Shown here piece by piece: positions 45,432 through 60,690 of a stretch of DNA of 64,000 nt. A model generated the notes under the pieces. That model was not told the DNA's origin. It did not search any database and was given only the letters and a program-made list of their open reading frames with translations. Position 1 is the first letter of the stretch. Each line of letters opens with the position of its first letter. The stretch comes from Mixophyes australis (Eukaryota > Chordata > Amphibia > Anura > Limnodynastidae). The translations under genes and the position numbers were made by a program. The stretch is taken from NCBI GenBank assembly GCA_036250195.1, contig JAVHZZ010000012.1, positions 90,352,591 to 90,416,590 of the forward strand, given 5' to 3'.

Positions 45432-46232
45432 ATTCATGATTTGATTCATGATTCATGATTTGATTCATGATTCATGATTTTATTCATGATTCATGATTTT
45501 ATTCATGATTCATGATTCAATTCATGATTCATGATTCAATTCATGATTCATGATTCGATTAATGATTCATGATTCGATTCATGATTCATGATTCATGATT
45601 TATGATTCAATTCATGATTCATGATTCATGATTCAATTCATGATTCAATACATAATCCATGATTAATTTCATGATTCATGATTCATTTCATGATTCATGA
45701 TTCATTTCATGATTCAATTCATGTTTTATGATTCATGATTCATTTGATGATTCATGATACATGATTCAAATTATGATTTGATTCATGATTCAATTCATGA
45801 TTAATGATTCATGATTCGATTCATGATTCGATTCATGATTCAATTCATGATTCATGATTCAATTTATGATTCATGATTCGATTCATGATTCAATTCATGT
45901 TTCATGATTCAATTCATGATTTAATTCATGATTCATGATTCATGATTCAATTCATGATTCATGATTCAATTCATGATTCATGGTTCATGATTCGATTCAT
46001 GTTTTATGATTCAATTCATGTTTCATGATTCATTTCATGGTTCATGATTCGATTTATGTTTCATGATTCATGATTCAATTCATGATTTATGATTTGATTC
46101 ATGATTTATGATTCAATTCATGATTCATGATTCATGATTCATTTCATGATTCATGATTCGACTCATGATTCATCATTCAACTCATGATTCATGATTCAAT
46201 TCATGATTCATGATTCATGATTCAATTCATGA

Positions 46233-46502
46233 TTTCTGATTCATAATTCAATTCATGATTCATGATTCAATTCATGGTTCATGATTCAATTCATGGTTCA
46301 TGATTCATGTATTTATTCATAATTTATGATTCAATTCATGATTCATGATTCATGATTCAATTCATGATTTCTGATTCATAATTCAATTCATGATTCATGA
46401 TTCAATTCATGGTTCATGATTCAATTCATGGTTCATGATTCATGTATTTATTCATAATTTATGATTCAATTCATGATTCATGATTCATGATTTATGATTC
46501 AA
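46233..46502 (+). repeat. 135-bp tandem duplication
   Basis: TTTCTGATTCATAATTC starts at 46,233 and 46,368, and GTATTTATTCATAATTT at 46,309 and 46,444; both are 135 bp apart. The related places at 50.15, 56.55 and 57.93 kb carry a single GTATTTATTC, so this is local to unit E0. Confidence 0.9.
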
Positions 46503-48100
46503 TTCATGATTCATGATTCACATCATGATTCAAGATTCATGATTCAATTTATGATTTATGATTCATGATTCGACTCATGATTCATGATTCAATTCATGAT
46601 TCATGATTCATGATTCGACTCATGATTCATGAGTCAATTCATGATTCATGATTCATGAGTCAATTCATGATTCATGATTCAATTCATGATTCATAATTTA
46701 ATTCATGATTCATGATTCATTTCATAATTCATGATTCATGATTCAATTCATGGTTCATGATTCATGATTCATGATTCAATTTATGATTCATGATTCATTT
46801 CATAATTCATGATTCATGATTCAATTCATGATTCATGATTCAATTAATGATTCATGATTTGATTCATGATTCGATTCATGATTCAATTCATGATTCATGA
46901 TTCAATTTATGATTCATAATTCATTTCATGATTCATGATTCAATTCATGATTCAATTCATGATTCATGATTCAATTAATGATTCATGATTCATGATTCGA
47001 TTCATGATTCGATTCATGATTCATGAATCATGATTCATGAATCATGATTAAATTCAATTTATGATTCATGATTCGATTCATGATTCATGATTCAATTAAT
47101 GATTCATGATTTGATTCATGATTCATGATTCAATTCATGATTCATGAATCATGATTCAATTTAATTCATGATTCATGATTCGATTAATGATTCATGATTC
47201 AATTCATGATTCATGATTCATGATTTGATTCATAATTCATGATTCAAGATTCATGATTTGATTCATAATTCATGATTCAATTCATGATTCAGGATTCATG
47301 ATTTATGATTCAATTCATGATTCATGATTCAATTCATGATTCAATTCATTATTCATGATTCAATTCATGATTTAAGATTCATGATTCGACTCATATTTAA
47401 TGCTTCAATTCATGATTCATGATTCATTCATGACTCATGATTCATGATTCAATTCATGATTCGTTTCATGATTCATGATTCATGATTCAATTCATGATTC
47501 ATGATTTAATTCATGATTCATAATTCATGTTTCGATTCATGATTCAGTTCATGATTCATGATTCAGTTCATGATTCATGATTCGATTCATGATTCATGAT
47601 TCAATTCATGATTCATGATTCAATTCATGATTCATGATTCAATTCATGTTTAATGATTCAATTCATGATTCATGATTCAATTCATGATTCATGATTCCTG
47701 ATTTGATTCATGATTCATTTCATGATTCATGATTCAATTCATGATTCATGAACCAATTCATGATTCATGATTCATGATTCGATTCATGATTCATGATTCG
47801 ATTAATGATTCATGATTCGATTAATGATTCATGATTCAATTCATGATTCATGAATCATGATTCGATTCATGAATCATGATTCGATTCATGATTCATGATT
47901 CATGATTTGATTCATGATTCATGATTCAATTCATGATTCATGATTCAATTCATGATTCAATTCATGATTCATGATTCGATTCATGATTCATGATTCGATT
48001 CACGATTCGATTCATGATTCATGATTCGATTAATGATTCATGATTCGATTCACGATTCGATTCATGATTCATGATTCGATTAATGATTCTTGATTCATGA

Positions 48101-48240
48101 TTTGATTCATGATTCATGAATCATGATTCGATTCATGATTCATGAATCATGATTCGATTCATGATTCATGAATCATGATTCGATTCAAGATTCATGAATC
48201 ATGATTCGATTCATGATTCATGAATCATGATTCGATTCAT
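48101..48240 (+). repeat. Array of five 26-bp dyad units (E1)
   Basis: GAATC of the ATGAATC word occurs at 48,118, 48,144, 48,170, 48,196 and 48,222, spaced 26 bp; the fourth follows AAGATTC instead of ATGATTC. In E2 the equivalent positions are 54,445, 54,464, 54,490, 54,516 and 54,542: one interval is 19 bp, a loss of one heptamer. Confidence 0.9.
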
Positions 48241-48751
48241 GATTCATGATTTGATTCATGATTCATGATTCAATTCATGATTCATGATTCGATTCATGAT
48301 TCATGATTCAATTCATGATTCATGATTCAATTCATGATTCATGATTCGATTCATGATTCGATTCATGATTCAATTCATGATTCATGATTCATGATTTATG
48401 ATTTAATTCATGATTCATGATTCAATTCATGATGCAATACATAATTCATGATTAAATTCATGATTCAATACATAATTCATGATTAAATTCATGATTCATG
48501 ATTCCTTTCATGATTCAATTCATGTTTTATGATTCATGATTCATTTGATGATTCATGATACATGATTCAAATTATGATTTGATTCATTATTCAATTCATG
48601 ATTCATGATTCATTTCATGATTTAGGATTCAGTTCATGATTCATGATTCAATTCATGATTCATGATTCATGATTCGATTCATGATTCGATTCATGATTCA
48701 ATTCATGATTCATGATTCAATTTATGATTCATGATTCGATTCATGATTCAT

Positions 48752-48850
48752 TTCATGTTTCTTGATTCAATTCATGTTTCTTGATTCAATTCATGTTTCT
48801 TGATTCAATTCATGATTCAATTCATGATTCAATTAATGTTTCTTGATTCA
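48752..48850 (+). repeat. 19-bp tandem run of a CATGTTTCTTGATTC variant (E1)
   Basis: CATGTTTCTTG starts at 48,754, 48,773 and 48,792 (19 bp apart), with a fourth form, AATGTTTCTTG, near 48,835. The unit is a 7+7+5 join in which two heptamers carry substitutions. Related runs have two units at 52,458, three at 55,093, two at 59,918 and three plus one at 62,516. Confidence 0.92.
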
Positions 48851-51800
48851 ATTCATGATTCAATTCATGATTCATGATTCAATTCATGATTCATGTTTCA
48901 TGATTCGATTCATGTTTTATGATTTGATTCATGTTTCATGATTCATTTCATGTTTCATGATTCATTTCATGGTTCATGATTCGATTCATGTTTCATGATT
49001 CGATTCATGTTTCATGATTCATGATTCAATTCATGATTCATGGTTCATGATTCGATTCATGTTTTATGATTTGATTCATGTTTCATGATTCATTTCATGT
49101 TTCATGATTCATTTCATGGTTCATGATTCGATTCATGGTTCATGATTCATGATTCAATTCATGATTTATGATTTGATTCATGATTTATGATTCAATTCAT
49201 GATTCATGATTCATGATTCATGATTCATTTCATGATTCATGATTCGACTCATGATTCATGATTCATTTCATGATTCATGATTCATGATTCATGATTCAAT
49301 TCATGATTTCTGATTCATAATTCAATTCATGATTCATGATTCAATTCATGGTTCATGATTCATGTATTGATTCATAATTTATGATTCAATTCATGATTCA
49401 TGATTCATGATTTATGATTCAATTCATGATTCATGATTCAATTCATGATTCATGATTCAATTCATGTTTAATGATTCAATTCATGATTCATGATTCAATT
49501 CATGATTCATGATTCCTGATTCGATTCATGATTCATTTCATGATTCATGATTCATGATTTATGATTCAATTCATGATTCATGAACCAATTCATGATTCAT
49601 GATTCATGATTCGATTCATGATTCATGATTCAATTTATGATTCATGATTCGATTAATGATTCATGATTCGATTAATGATTCATGATTCAATTCATGATTC
49701 ATGATTCATGATTCGATTCATGATTCATGATTCGATTTATGATTCATGATTCATGATTCATTTCATGATTTAGGATTCAGTTCATGATTCATGATTCATG
49801 ATTCATGATTCGATTCATGATTCGATTCATGATTCAATTCATGATTCATGATTCAATTTATGATTCATGATTCGATTCATGATTCAATTCATGTTTCATG
49901 ATTCAATTCATGATTTAATTCATGATTCATGATAGATGATTCAATTCATGATTCATGATTCAATTCATGATTCATGGTTCATGATTCGATTCATGTTTTA
50001 TGATTCGATTCAAGTTTCATGATTCATTTCATGGTTCTTGATTCGATTCATGTTTCATGATTCATGATTCAATTCATGATTTATGATTTGATTCATGATT
50101 TATGATTCAATTCATGATTCATGATTCAATTCATGGTTCATGATTCATGTATTTATTCATAATTTATGATTCAATTCATGATTCATGATTCATGATTTAT
50201 GATTCAATTCATGATTCATGATTCACATCATGATTCAAGATTCATGATTCAATTCATGATTTATGATTCATGATTCGACTCATGATTCATGATTTAATTC
50301 ATGATTCATGATTCATGATTCGACTCATGATTCATGAGTCAATTCATGATTCATGATTCATGATTCAATTCATGATTCATAATTTAATTCATGATTCATG
50401 ATTCATTTCATAATTCATGATTCATGATTCAATTCATGGTTCATGATTCATGATTCATGATTCAATTTATGATTCATGATTCATTTCATAATTCATGATT
50501 CATGATTCAATTCATGATTCATGATTCAATTAATGATTCATGATTTGATTCATGATTCGATTCATGATTCATGATTCAATTCATGATTCATGATTCAATT
50601 TATGATTCATAATTCATTTCATGATTCATGATTCAATTCATGATTCAATTAATGATTCATGATTCAATTAATGATTCATGATTCATGATTCATGATTCGA
50701 TTCATGATTCGATTCATGATTCATGAATCATAATTAAATTCAATTTATGATTTATGATTCGATTCATGATTCATGATTCAATTAATGATTCATGATTTGA
50801 TTCATGATTCATGATTCAATTCATGATTCATGAATCATGATTCAATTTAATTCATGATTCATGATTCGATTAATGATTCATGATTCAATTCATGATTCAT
50901 GATTCATGATTTGATTCATAATTCATGATTCAAGATTCATGATTTGATTCATAATTCATGATTCAATTCATGATTCATGATTCATGATTTATGATTCAAT
51001 TCATGATTCATGATTCAATTCATGATTCAATTCATTATTCATGATTCGATACGTGATTCAAGATTCATGATTCAATTCATAATTCATGATTCATGATTCA
51101 ATTCATGATTCATTCATAATTCATGATTCATGATTAAATTCATAATTTATGATTCATTCATGACTCATGATTCATGATTCAATTCATGATTCGATTCATG
51201 ATTCATGATTCATGATTCAATTCATGATTCATGATTTAATTCATTATTTAATTCATGATTCATAATTCATGTTTCGATTCATGATTCAGTTCATGATTCA
51301 TGATTCAGTTCATTAATCATGATTCATGATTCGATTCATGATTCAATTCATGATTCAATTCATGATTCATGATTCAATTCATGATTCATGATTCAATTCA
51401 TGTTTAATGATTCAATTCATGATTCAATTCATGATTCCTGATTCCTGATTCGATTCATGATTCATTTCATGATTCATGATTCAATTCATGATTCATGAAC
51501 CAATTCATGATTCATGATTCATGATTCGATTCATGATTCAATTTATGATTTATGATTTGATTAATGATTCATGATTGGATTAATGATTCATGATTCAATT
51601 TATGATTCATGATTCATGATTCGATTCATGATTCATGATTCGATTCATGATTCAAGATTCATGATTCGATTCATGATTCAAGATTCATGATTCGATTCAT
51701 GATTCTTGATTCATGATTCGATTCATGATTCATGAATCATGATTCGATTCATGAATCATGATTCATGATTCGATTCATGAATCATGATTCATGATTTGAT

Positions 51801-54800
51801 TCATGATTCATGATTCAATTCATGATTCATGATTCGATTCATGATTCATGATTCGATTCATGATTCAAGATTCGATTCATGATTCAATTCATGATTCATC
51901 ATTCGATTCATGATTCATGATTCAATTCATGATTCATGAATCATGATTCAATTCATGATTCATGAATCATGATTCGATTCATGATTCATGATTTGATTCA
52001 TGATTCATGATTCAATTCATGATTCATGATTCAATTCATGATTCATGATTCGATTAATGATTCATGATTCGATTCATGATTCAATTCATGATTCAATTCA
52101 TGATTCATGATTTATGATTCAATTCATGATTCATGATTCAATTCATGATTCAATTCATGATTCAATACATAATTCATGATTAAATTCATGATTCATGATT
52201 CATTTCATGATTCAATTCATGTTTTATGATTCATGATTCATTTGATGATTCATGATACATGATTCAAATTATGATTTGATTCATGATTCAATTCATGATT
52301 CATGATTCATGATTCATTTCATGATTTAGGATTCAGTTCATGATTCATGATTCAATTCATGATTCATGATTCATGATTCGATTCATGATTCGATTCATGA
52401 TTCAATTCATGATTCATGATTCAATTTATGATTCATGATTCGATTCATGATTCAATTCATGTTTCTTGATTCAATTCATGTTTCTTGATTCAATTCATGA
52501 TTCAATAAATGATTCAATTCATGATTCATGATTCATGATTCAATTCATGATTCATGGTTCATGATTCGATTCATGTTTTATGATTTGATTCATGTTTCAT
52601 GATTCATTTCATGTTTCATGATTCATTTTATGGTTCATGATTCGATTCATGTTTCATGATTCATGATTCAATTCATGATTCATGGTTCATGATTCGATTC
52701 ATGTTTTATGATTTGATTCATGTTTCATGATTCATTTCATGTTTCATGATTCATTTCATGGTTCATGATTCGATTCATGATTCATGATTCAATTCATGAT
52801 TTATGATTTGATTCATGGTTTATGATTCAATTCATGATTCATGATTCATTTCATGATTCATGATTTCTGATTCATAATTCAATTCATGATTCATGATTCA
52901 ATTCATGGTTCATGATTCATGTATTGATTCATAATTTATGATTCAATTCATGATTCATGATTCATGATTTATGATTCAATTCATGATTCATGATTCAATT
53001 CATGTTTAGTGAATCAATTCATGATTCATGATTCAATTCATGATTCATTATTCCAGATTCGATTCATGATTCATTTCATGATTCATGATTCATGATTTAT
53101 GATTCAATTCATGATTCATGAACCAATTCATGATTCATGATTCATGATTCGATTTATGATTCATGATTCGATTAATGATTCAAGATTCGATTAATGATTC
53201 ATGATTCAATTCATGATTCATGATTCATGATTCGATTCATGATTCGATTCATGATTCAAGATTCATGATTCGATTCATGATTCGATTCATGATTCAAGAT
53301 TCATGATTCGATTCATGATTCTTGATTCATGATTCGATTCATGATTCATGATTCAATTAATGATTCATGATTCATGATTCATGATTCGATTCATGATTCA
53401 TGAATCATGATTCATGAATCATGATTAAATTCAATTTATGATTCATGATTCGATTCATGATTCATGATTCAATTAATGATTCATGATTTGATTCATGATT
53501 CATGATTCAATTCATGATTCATGAATCATGATTCAATTTAATTCATGATTCATGATTCGATTAATGATTCATGATTCAATTCATGATTCATGATTCATGA
53601 TTTGATTCATAATTCATGATTCAAGATTCATGATTTGATTCATAATTCATGATTCAATTCATGATTCATGATTCATGATTTATGATTCAATTCATGATTC
53701 ATGATTCAATTCATGATTCAATTCATTATTCATGATTCAATTCATGATTTAAGATTCATGATTCGACTCATATTTAATGCTTCAATTCATGATTCATGAT
53801 TCATTCATGACTCATGATTCATGATTCAATTCATGATTAGTTTCATGATTCATGATTCATGATTCAATTCATGATTCATGATTTAATTCATGATTCATAA
53901 TTCATGTTTCGATTCATGATTCAGTTCATGATTCATGATTCAGTTCATGATTCATGATTCATGATTCGATTCATGATTCATGATTCAATTCATGATTCAT
54001 GATTCAATTCATGTTTAATGATTCAATTCATGATTCATGAACCAATTCATGATTCATGATTCCTGATTCGATTCATGATTCATTTCATGATTCATGATTC
54101 AATTCATGATTCATGAACCAATTCATGATTCATGATTCATGATTCGATTCATGATTCATGATTCGATTAATGATTCATGATTCGATTAATGATTCATGAT
54201 TCAATTCATGATTCATGAATCATGATTCGATTCATGAATCATGATTCGATTCATGATTCATGATTCATGATTTGATTCATGATTCAATTCATGATTCATG
54301 ATTCAATTCATGATTCATGATTCAATTCATGATTCATGATTCAATTCATGATTCATGATTCGATTCATGATTCGATTCATGATTCATGATTCGATTCATG
54401 ATTCGATTAATGATTCTTGATTCATGATTTGATTCATGATTCATGAATCATGATTCGATTCATGAATCATGATTCGATTCATGATTCATGAATCATGATT
54501 CGATTCAAGATTCATGAATCATGATTCGATTCATGATTCATGAATCATGATTCGATTCATGATTCATGATTTGATTCATGATTCATTATTCAATTCATGA
54601 TTCATGATTCAATTCATGATTCATGATTCAATTCATGATTCATGATTCGATTAATGATTCATGATTCGATTCATGATTCGATTCATGATTCAATTCATGA
54701 TTCATGATTCATGATTTATGATTCAATTCATGATTCATGATTCAATTCATGATTCAATACATAATTCATGATTAAATTCATGATTCAATACATAATTCAT

Positions 54801-55092
54801 GATTAAATTCATGATTCATGATTCATTTCATGATTCAAATCATGTTTTATGATTCATGATTCATTTGATGATTCATGATACATGATTCAAATTATGATTT
54901 GATTCATGATTCAATTCATGATTCATGATTCATTTCATGATTTAGGATTCAGTTCATGATTCATGATTCAATTCATGATTCATGATTCATGATTCGATTC
55001 ATGATTCGATTCATGATTCAATTCATGATTCATGATTCAATTTATGATTCATGATTCAATTTATGATTCATGATTCGATTCATGATTCAATT

Positions 55093-55150
55093 CATGTTTC
55101 TTGATTCAATTCATGTTTCTTGATTCAATTCATGTTTCTTGATTCAATTC
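55093..55150 (+). repeat. 19-bp tandem run of a CATGTTTCTTGATTC variant (E2)
   Basis: CATGTTTCTTG starts at 55,093, 55,112 and 55,131. The extra displaced copy seen in E1 near 48,835 is absent. Confidence 0.9.
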
Positions 55151-56252
55151 ATGATTCAATTCATGATTCATGATTCATGATTCAATTCATGATTCATGTT
55201 TCATGATTCGATTCATGTTTTATGATTTGATTCATGTTTCATGATTCATTTCATGTTTCATGATTCATTTCATGGTTCATGATTAGATTCATGTTTCATG
55301 ATTCGATTCATGTTTCATGATTCATGATTCAATTCATGATTCATGGTTCATGATTCGATTCATGTTTTATGATTTGATTCATGTTTCATGATTCATTTCA
55401 TGTTTCATGATTCATTTCATGGTTCATGATTCGATTCATGGTTCATGATTCATGATTCAATTCATGATTTATGATTTGATTCATGATTTATGATTCAATT
55501 CATGATTCATGATTCATGATTCATGATTCATTTCATGATTCATGATTCGACTCATGATTCATGATTCATTTCATGATTCATGATTCATGATTCAATTCAT
55601 GATTTCTGATTCATAATTCAATTCATGATTCATGATTCAATTCATGATTCATGATTCATGTATTGATTCATAATTTATGATTCAATTCATGATTCATGAT
55701 TCATGATTTATGATTCAATTCATGATTCATGATTCAATTCATGTTTAATGATTCAATTCATGATTCATGATTCAATTCATGATTCATGATTCCTGATTCG
55801 ATTCATGATTCATTTCATGATTCATGATTCATGATTTATGATTCAATTCATGATTCATGAACCAATTCATGATTCATGATTCATGATTCGATTCATGATT
55901 CATGATTCAATTTATGATTCATGATTCGATTAATGATTCATGATTCGATTAATGATTCATGATTCAATTCATGATTCATGATTCATGATTCGATTCATGA
56001 TTCATGATTCGATTTATGATTCATGATTCATGATTCATTTCATGATTTAGGATTCAGTTCATGATTCATGATTCATGATTCATGATTCGATTCATGATTC
56101 GATTCATGATTCAATTCATGATTCATGATTCAATTTATGATTCATGATTCGATTCATGATTCAATTCATGTTTCATGATTCAATTCATGATTTAATTCAT
56201 GATTCATGATAGATGATTCAATTCATGATTCATGATTCAATTCATGATTCAT

Positions 56253-59027
56253 GGTTCATGATTCGATTCATGTTTTATGATTCGATTCATGTTTCATGAT
56301 TCATTTCATGGTTCATGATTTGATTCATGTTTCATGATTCATGATTCAATTCATGATTTATGATTTGATTCATGATTTATGATTCAATTCATGATTCATG
56401 ATTCGACTCATGATTCATCATTCAACTCATGATTCATCATTCAATTCATGATTCATGATTCATGATTCAATTCATGATTTCTGATTCATAATTCAATTCA
56501 TGATTCATGATTCAATTCATGGTTCATGATTCAATTCATGGTTCATGATTCATGTATTTATTCATAATTTATGATTCAATTCATGATTCATGATTCATGA
56601 TTTATGATTCAATTCATGATTCATGATTAACATCATGATTCAAGATTCATGATTCAATTCATGATTTATGATTCATGATTCGACTCATGATTCATGATTT
56701 AATTCATGATTCATGATTCGACTCATGATTCATGAGTCAATTCATGATTCATGATTCATGATTCAATTCATGATTCATAATTTAATTCATGATTCATGAT
56801 TCATTTCATAATTCATGATTCATGATTCAATTCATGGTTCATGATTCATGATTCATGATTCAATTTATGATTCATGATTCATTTCATAATTCATGATTCA
56901 TGATTCAATTAATGATTCATGATTTGATTCATGATTCGATTCATGATTCATGATTCAATTCATGATTCATGATTCAATTTATGATTCATAATTCATTTCA
57001 TGATTCATGATTCAATTCATGATTCAATTCATGATTCAATTAATGATTCATGATTCATGATTCGATTCATGATTCGATTCATGATTCATGAATCATAATT
57101 AAATTCAATTTATGATTCATGATTCGATTCATGATTCATGATTCAATTAATGATTCATGATTTGATTCATGATTCATGATTCAATTCATGATTCATGAAT
57201 CATGATTCAATTTAATTCATGAATTATGATTCGATTAATGATTCATGATTCAATTCATGATTCATGATTCATGATTTGATTCATAATTCATGATTCAAGA
57301 TTCATGATTTGATTCATAATTCATGATTCAATTCATGATTCATGATTCATGATTTATGATTCAATTCATGATTCATGATTCAATTCATGATTCAATTCAT
57401 TATTCATGATTCGATACGTGATTCAAGATTCATGATTCAATTCATAATTCATGATTCATGATTCAATTCATGATTCGATTCATGATTCATGATTCATGAT
57501 TCAATTCATGATTCATGATTTAATTCATGATTTAATTCATGATTCATAATTCATGTTTCGATTCATGATTCAGTTCATGATTCATGATTCAGTTCATTAA
57601 TCATGATTCATGATTTGATTCATGATTCATGGTTCATGATTCGATTCATGTTTTATGATTCGATTCATGTTTCATGATTCATTTCATGGTTCATGATTTG
57701 ATTCATGTTTCATGATTCATGATTCAATTCATGATTTATGATTTGATTCATGATTTATGATTCAATTCATGATTCATGATTCGACTCATGATTCATCATT
57801 CAACTCATGATTCATCATTCAATTCATGATTCATGATTCATGATTCAATTCATGATTTCTGATTCATAATTCAATTCATGATTCATGATTCAATTCATGG
57901 TTCATGATTCAATTCATGGTTCATGATTCATGTATTTATTCATAATTTATGATTCAATTCATGATTCATGATTCATGATTTATGATTCAATTCATGATTC
58001 ATGATTAACATCATGATTCAAGATTCATGATTCAATTCATGATTTATGATTCATGATTCGACTCATGATTCATGATTTAATTCATGATTCATGATTCGAC
58101 TCATGATTCATGAGTCAATTCATGATTCATGATTCATGATTCAATTCATGATTCATAATTTAATTCATGATTCATGATTCATTTCATAATTCATGATTCA
58201 TGATTCAATTCATGGTTCATGATTCATGATTCATGATTCAATTTATGATTCATGATTCATTTCATAATTCATGATTCATGATTCAATTCATGATTCATGA
58301 TTCAATTAATGATTCATGATTTGATTCATGATTCGATTCATGATTCATGATTCAATTCATGATTCATGATTCAATTTATGATTCATAATTCATTTCATGA
58401 TTCATGATTCAATTCATGATTCAATTCATGATTCAATTAATGATTCATGATTCATGATTCGATTCATGATTCGATTCATGATTCATGAATCATAATTAAA
58501 TTCAATTTATGATTCATGATTCGATTCATGATTCATGATTCAATTAATGATTCATGATTTGATTCATGATTCATGATTCAATTCATGATTCATGAATCAT
58601 GATTCAATTTAATTCATGAATTATGATTCGATTAATGATTCATGATTCAATTCATGATTCATGATTCATGATTTGATTCATAATTCATGATTCAAGATTC
58701 ATGATTTGATTCATAATTCATGATTCAATTCATGATTCATGATTCATGATTTATGATTCAATTCATGATTCATGATTCAATTCATGATTCAATTCATTAT
58801 TCATGATTCGATACGTGATTCAAGATTCATGATTCAATTCATAATTCATGATTCATGATTCAATTCATGATTCGATTCATGATTCATGATTCATGATTCA
58901 ATTCATGATTCATGATTTAATTCATGATTTAATTCATGATTCATAATTCATGTTTCGATTCATGATTCAGTTCATGATTCATGATTCAGTTCATTAATCA
59001 TGATTCATGATTCGATTCATGATTCAT
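56253..59027 (+). repeat. 1.38-kb tandem duplication in E2
   Basis: The first copy is about 56,253-57,630 (1,378 bp) and the second about 57,631-59,027 (1,397 bp). GGTTCATGATTCG starts at 56,253 and 57,631, CAACTCATG at 56,423 and 57,801 (1,378 apart), and GATACGTG at 57,413 and 58,810 (1,397 apart). The 19-bp difference is one 7+7+5 unit added before AATTAATGATTC near 58.29 kb. E1 has a single copy (GATACGTG at 51,048). Confidence 0.92.
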
Positions 59028-60500
59028 GATTCAATTCATGATTGAATTCATGATTCATGATTCAATTCATGATTCATGATTCAATTCATGTTTAATGATT
59101 CAATTCATGATTCAATTCATGATTCCTGATTCCTGATTCGATTCATGATTCAATTCATGATTCATGAACCAATTCATGATTCATGATTCATGATTCGATT
59201 CATGATTCAAGATTCATGATTCGATTCATGATTCAAGATTCATGATTCGATTCATGATTCTTGATTCATGATTCGATTCATGATTCATGAATCATGATTC
59301 GATTCATGAATCATGATTCATGATTTGATTCATGATTCATGATTCAATTCATGATTCATGATTCGATTCATGATTCATGATTCGATTCATGATTCAAGAT
59401 TCAATTTATGATTCAATTCATGATTCATCATTCGATTCATGATTCTTGATTCATGATTCGATTCATGATTCATGAATCATGATTCGATTCATGATTCATG
59501 AATCATGATTCGATTCATGATTCATGATTCATGATTCAATTCATGATTCATGATTCAATTCATGATTCATGATTCGATTAATGATTCATGATTCGATTCA
59601 TGATTCAATTCATGATTCAATTCATGATTCATGATTTATGATTCAATTCATGATTCATGATTCAATTCATGATTCAATTCATGATTCAATACATAATTCA
59701 TGATTAAATTCATGATTCATGATTGATTTCATGATTCAATTCATGTTTTATGATTCATGATTCATTTGATGATTCATGATACATGATTCAAATTATGATT
59801 TGATTCATGATTCAATTCATGATTCATGATTCATTTCATGATTTAGGATTCAGTTCATGATTCAATTCATGATTCATGATTCAATTTATGATTCATGATT
59901 CGATTCATGATTCAATTCATGTTTCTTGATTCAATTCATGTTTCTTGATTCAATTCATGATTCAATAAATGATTCAATTCATGATTCATGATTCATGATT
60001 CAATTCATGATTCATGGTTCATGATTCGATTCATGTTTTATGATTTGATTCATGTTTCATGATTCATTTCATGTTTCATGATTCATTTTATGGTTCATGA
60101 TTCGATTCATGTTTCATGATTCATGATTCAATTCATGATTCATGGTTCATGATTCGATTCATGTTTTATGATTTGATTCATGTTTCATGATTCATTTCAT
60201 GTTTCATGATTCATTTCATGGTTCATGATTCGATTCATGATTCATGATTCAATTCATGATTTATGATTTGATTCATGGTTTATGATTCAATTCATGATTC
60301 ATGATTCATGATTCAATTCATGATTTCTGATTCATAATTCAATTCATGATTCATGATTCAATTCATGGTTCATGATTCATGTATTGATTCATAATTTATG
60401 ATTCAATTCATGATTCATGATTCATGATTTATGATTCAATTCATGACTCATGATTCAATTCATGATTCATGATTCAATTCATGATTCATGATTCAATTCA

Positions 60501-60690
60501 TGTTTAGTGAATCAATTCATGATTCATGATTCAATTCATGACTCATGATTCAATTCATGATTCATGATTCAATTCATGATTCATGATTCAATTCATGTTT
60601 AGTGAATCAATTCATGATTCATGATTCAATTCATGATTCATTATTCCAGATTCGATTCATGATTCATTTCATGATTCATGATTCATGATT
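60501..60690 (+). repeat. 95-bp tandem duplication
   Basis: TGTTTAGTGAATCAATTC starts at 60,501 and 60,596. The 95-bp period equals five 19-bp units, though I did not prove that every sub-unit is 19 bp. The matching place in E1 (about 52,993) has one copy. The intervening ATGACTCATGATTC is repeated at the left flank, near 60,445. Confidence 0.87.

Larger units (their letters stand above)
43121..45548 (+). repeat. 1,214-bp tandem duplication
   Basis: The copies are about 43,121-44,334 and 44,335-45,548. Matching landmarks are TTATTCATGATTCG (43,121/44,335) and ATGGACCAATTC (43,498/44,711). GAATTATAATTC (43,976/45,185) and GCATTATAATTC (44,073/45,282) both give 1,209, so small differences occur inside. 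Four-unit 26-mer arrays start at 44,125 and 45,334. GATTTTATTCATG closes both copies, and in the second copy the final TTTGATTC has become a second TTTTATTC. Confidence 0.9.
41308..47391 (+). repeat. Right-domain HOR unit E0 (diverged, 6.08 kb)
   Basis: It is bounded by CATATTTAATGCTTC at 41,308 and 47,392. The beginning resembles D1 at 26,068 (CATTCATAATTC, ATGACTCATG, CATGTTTCGATTC, CAGTTC). It contains the first ATGAACCAATTC I found (41,672) but also ATGGACCAATTC (43,498, 44,711), so it mixes left and right vocabularies. Much of its length is the 1,214-bp tandem pair at 43.1-45.5 kb. The match with the units to its right is looser than theirs with each other. Confidence 0.65.
47392..53768 (+). 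repeat. Right-domain HOR unit E1 (6,377 bp)
   Basis: It begins at CATATTTAATGCTTC (47,392) and runs to the next one at 53,769. Its ordered landmarks recur in E2: ATGAACCAATTC, a 26-mer array (48.1 kb), TTAGGATTCAG (48,622, 49,770, 52,326), the CATGTTTCTTG 19-mers (48,754), GATAGATG (near 49,930), GTATTTATTC (near 50,150), GATACGTG (51,048) and GTTTAGTGAATC (near 52,993). Some landmark distances to E2 are 6,320, 6,277 and 6,365 bp. Confidence 0.9.
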
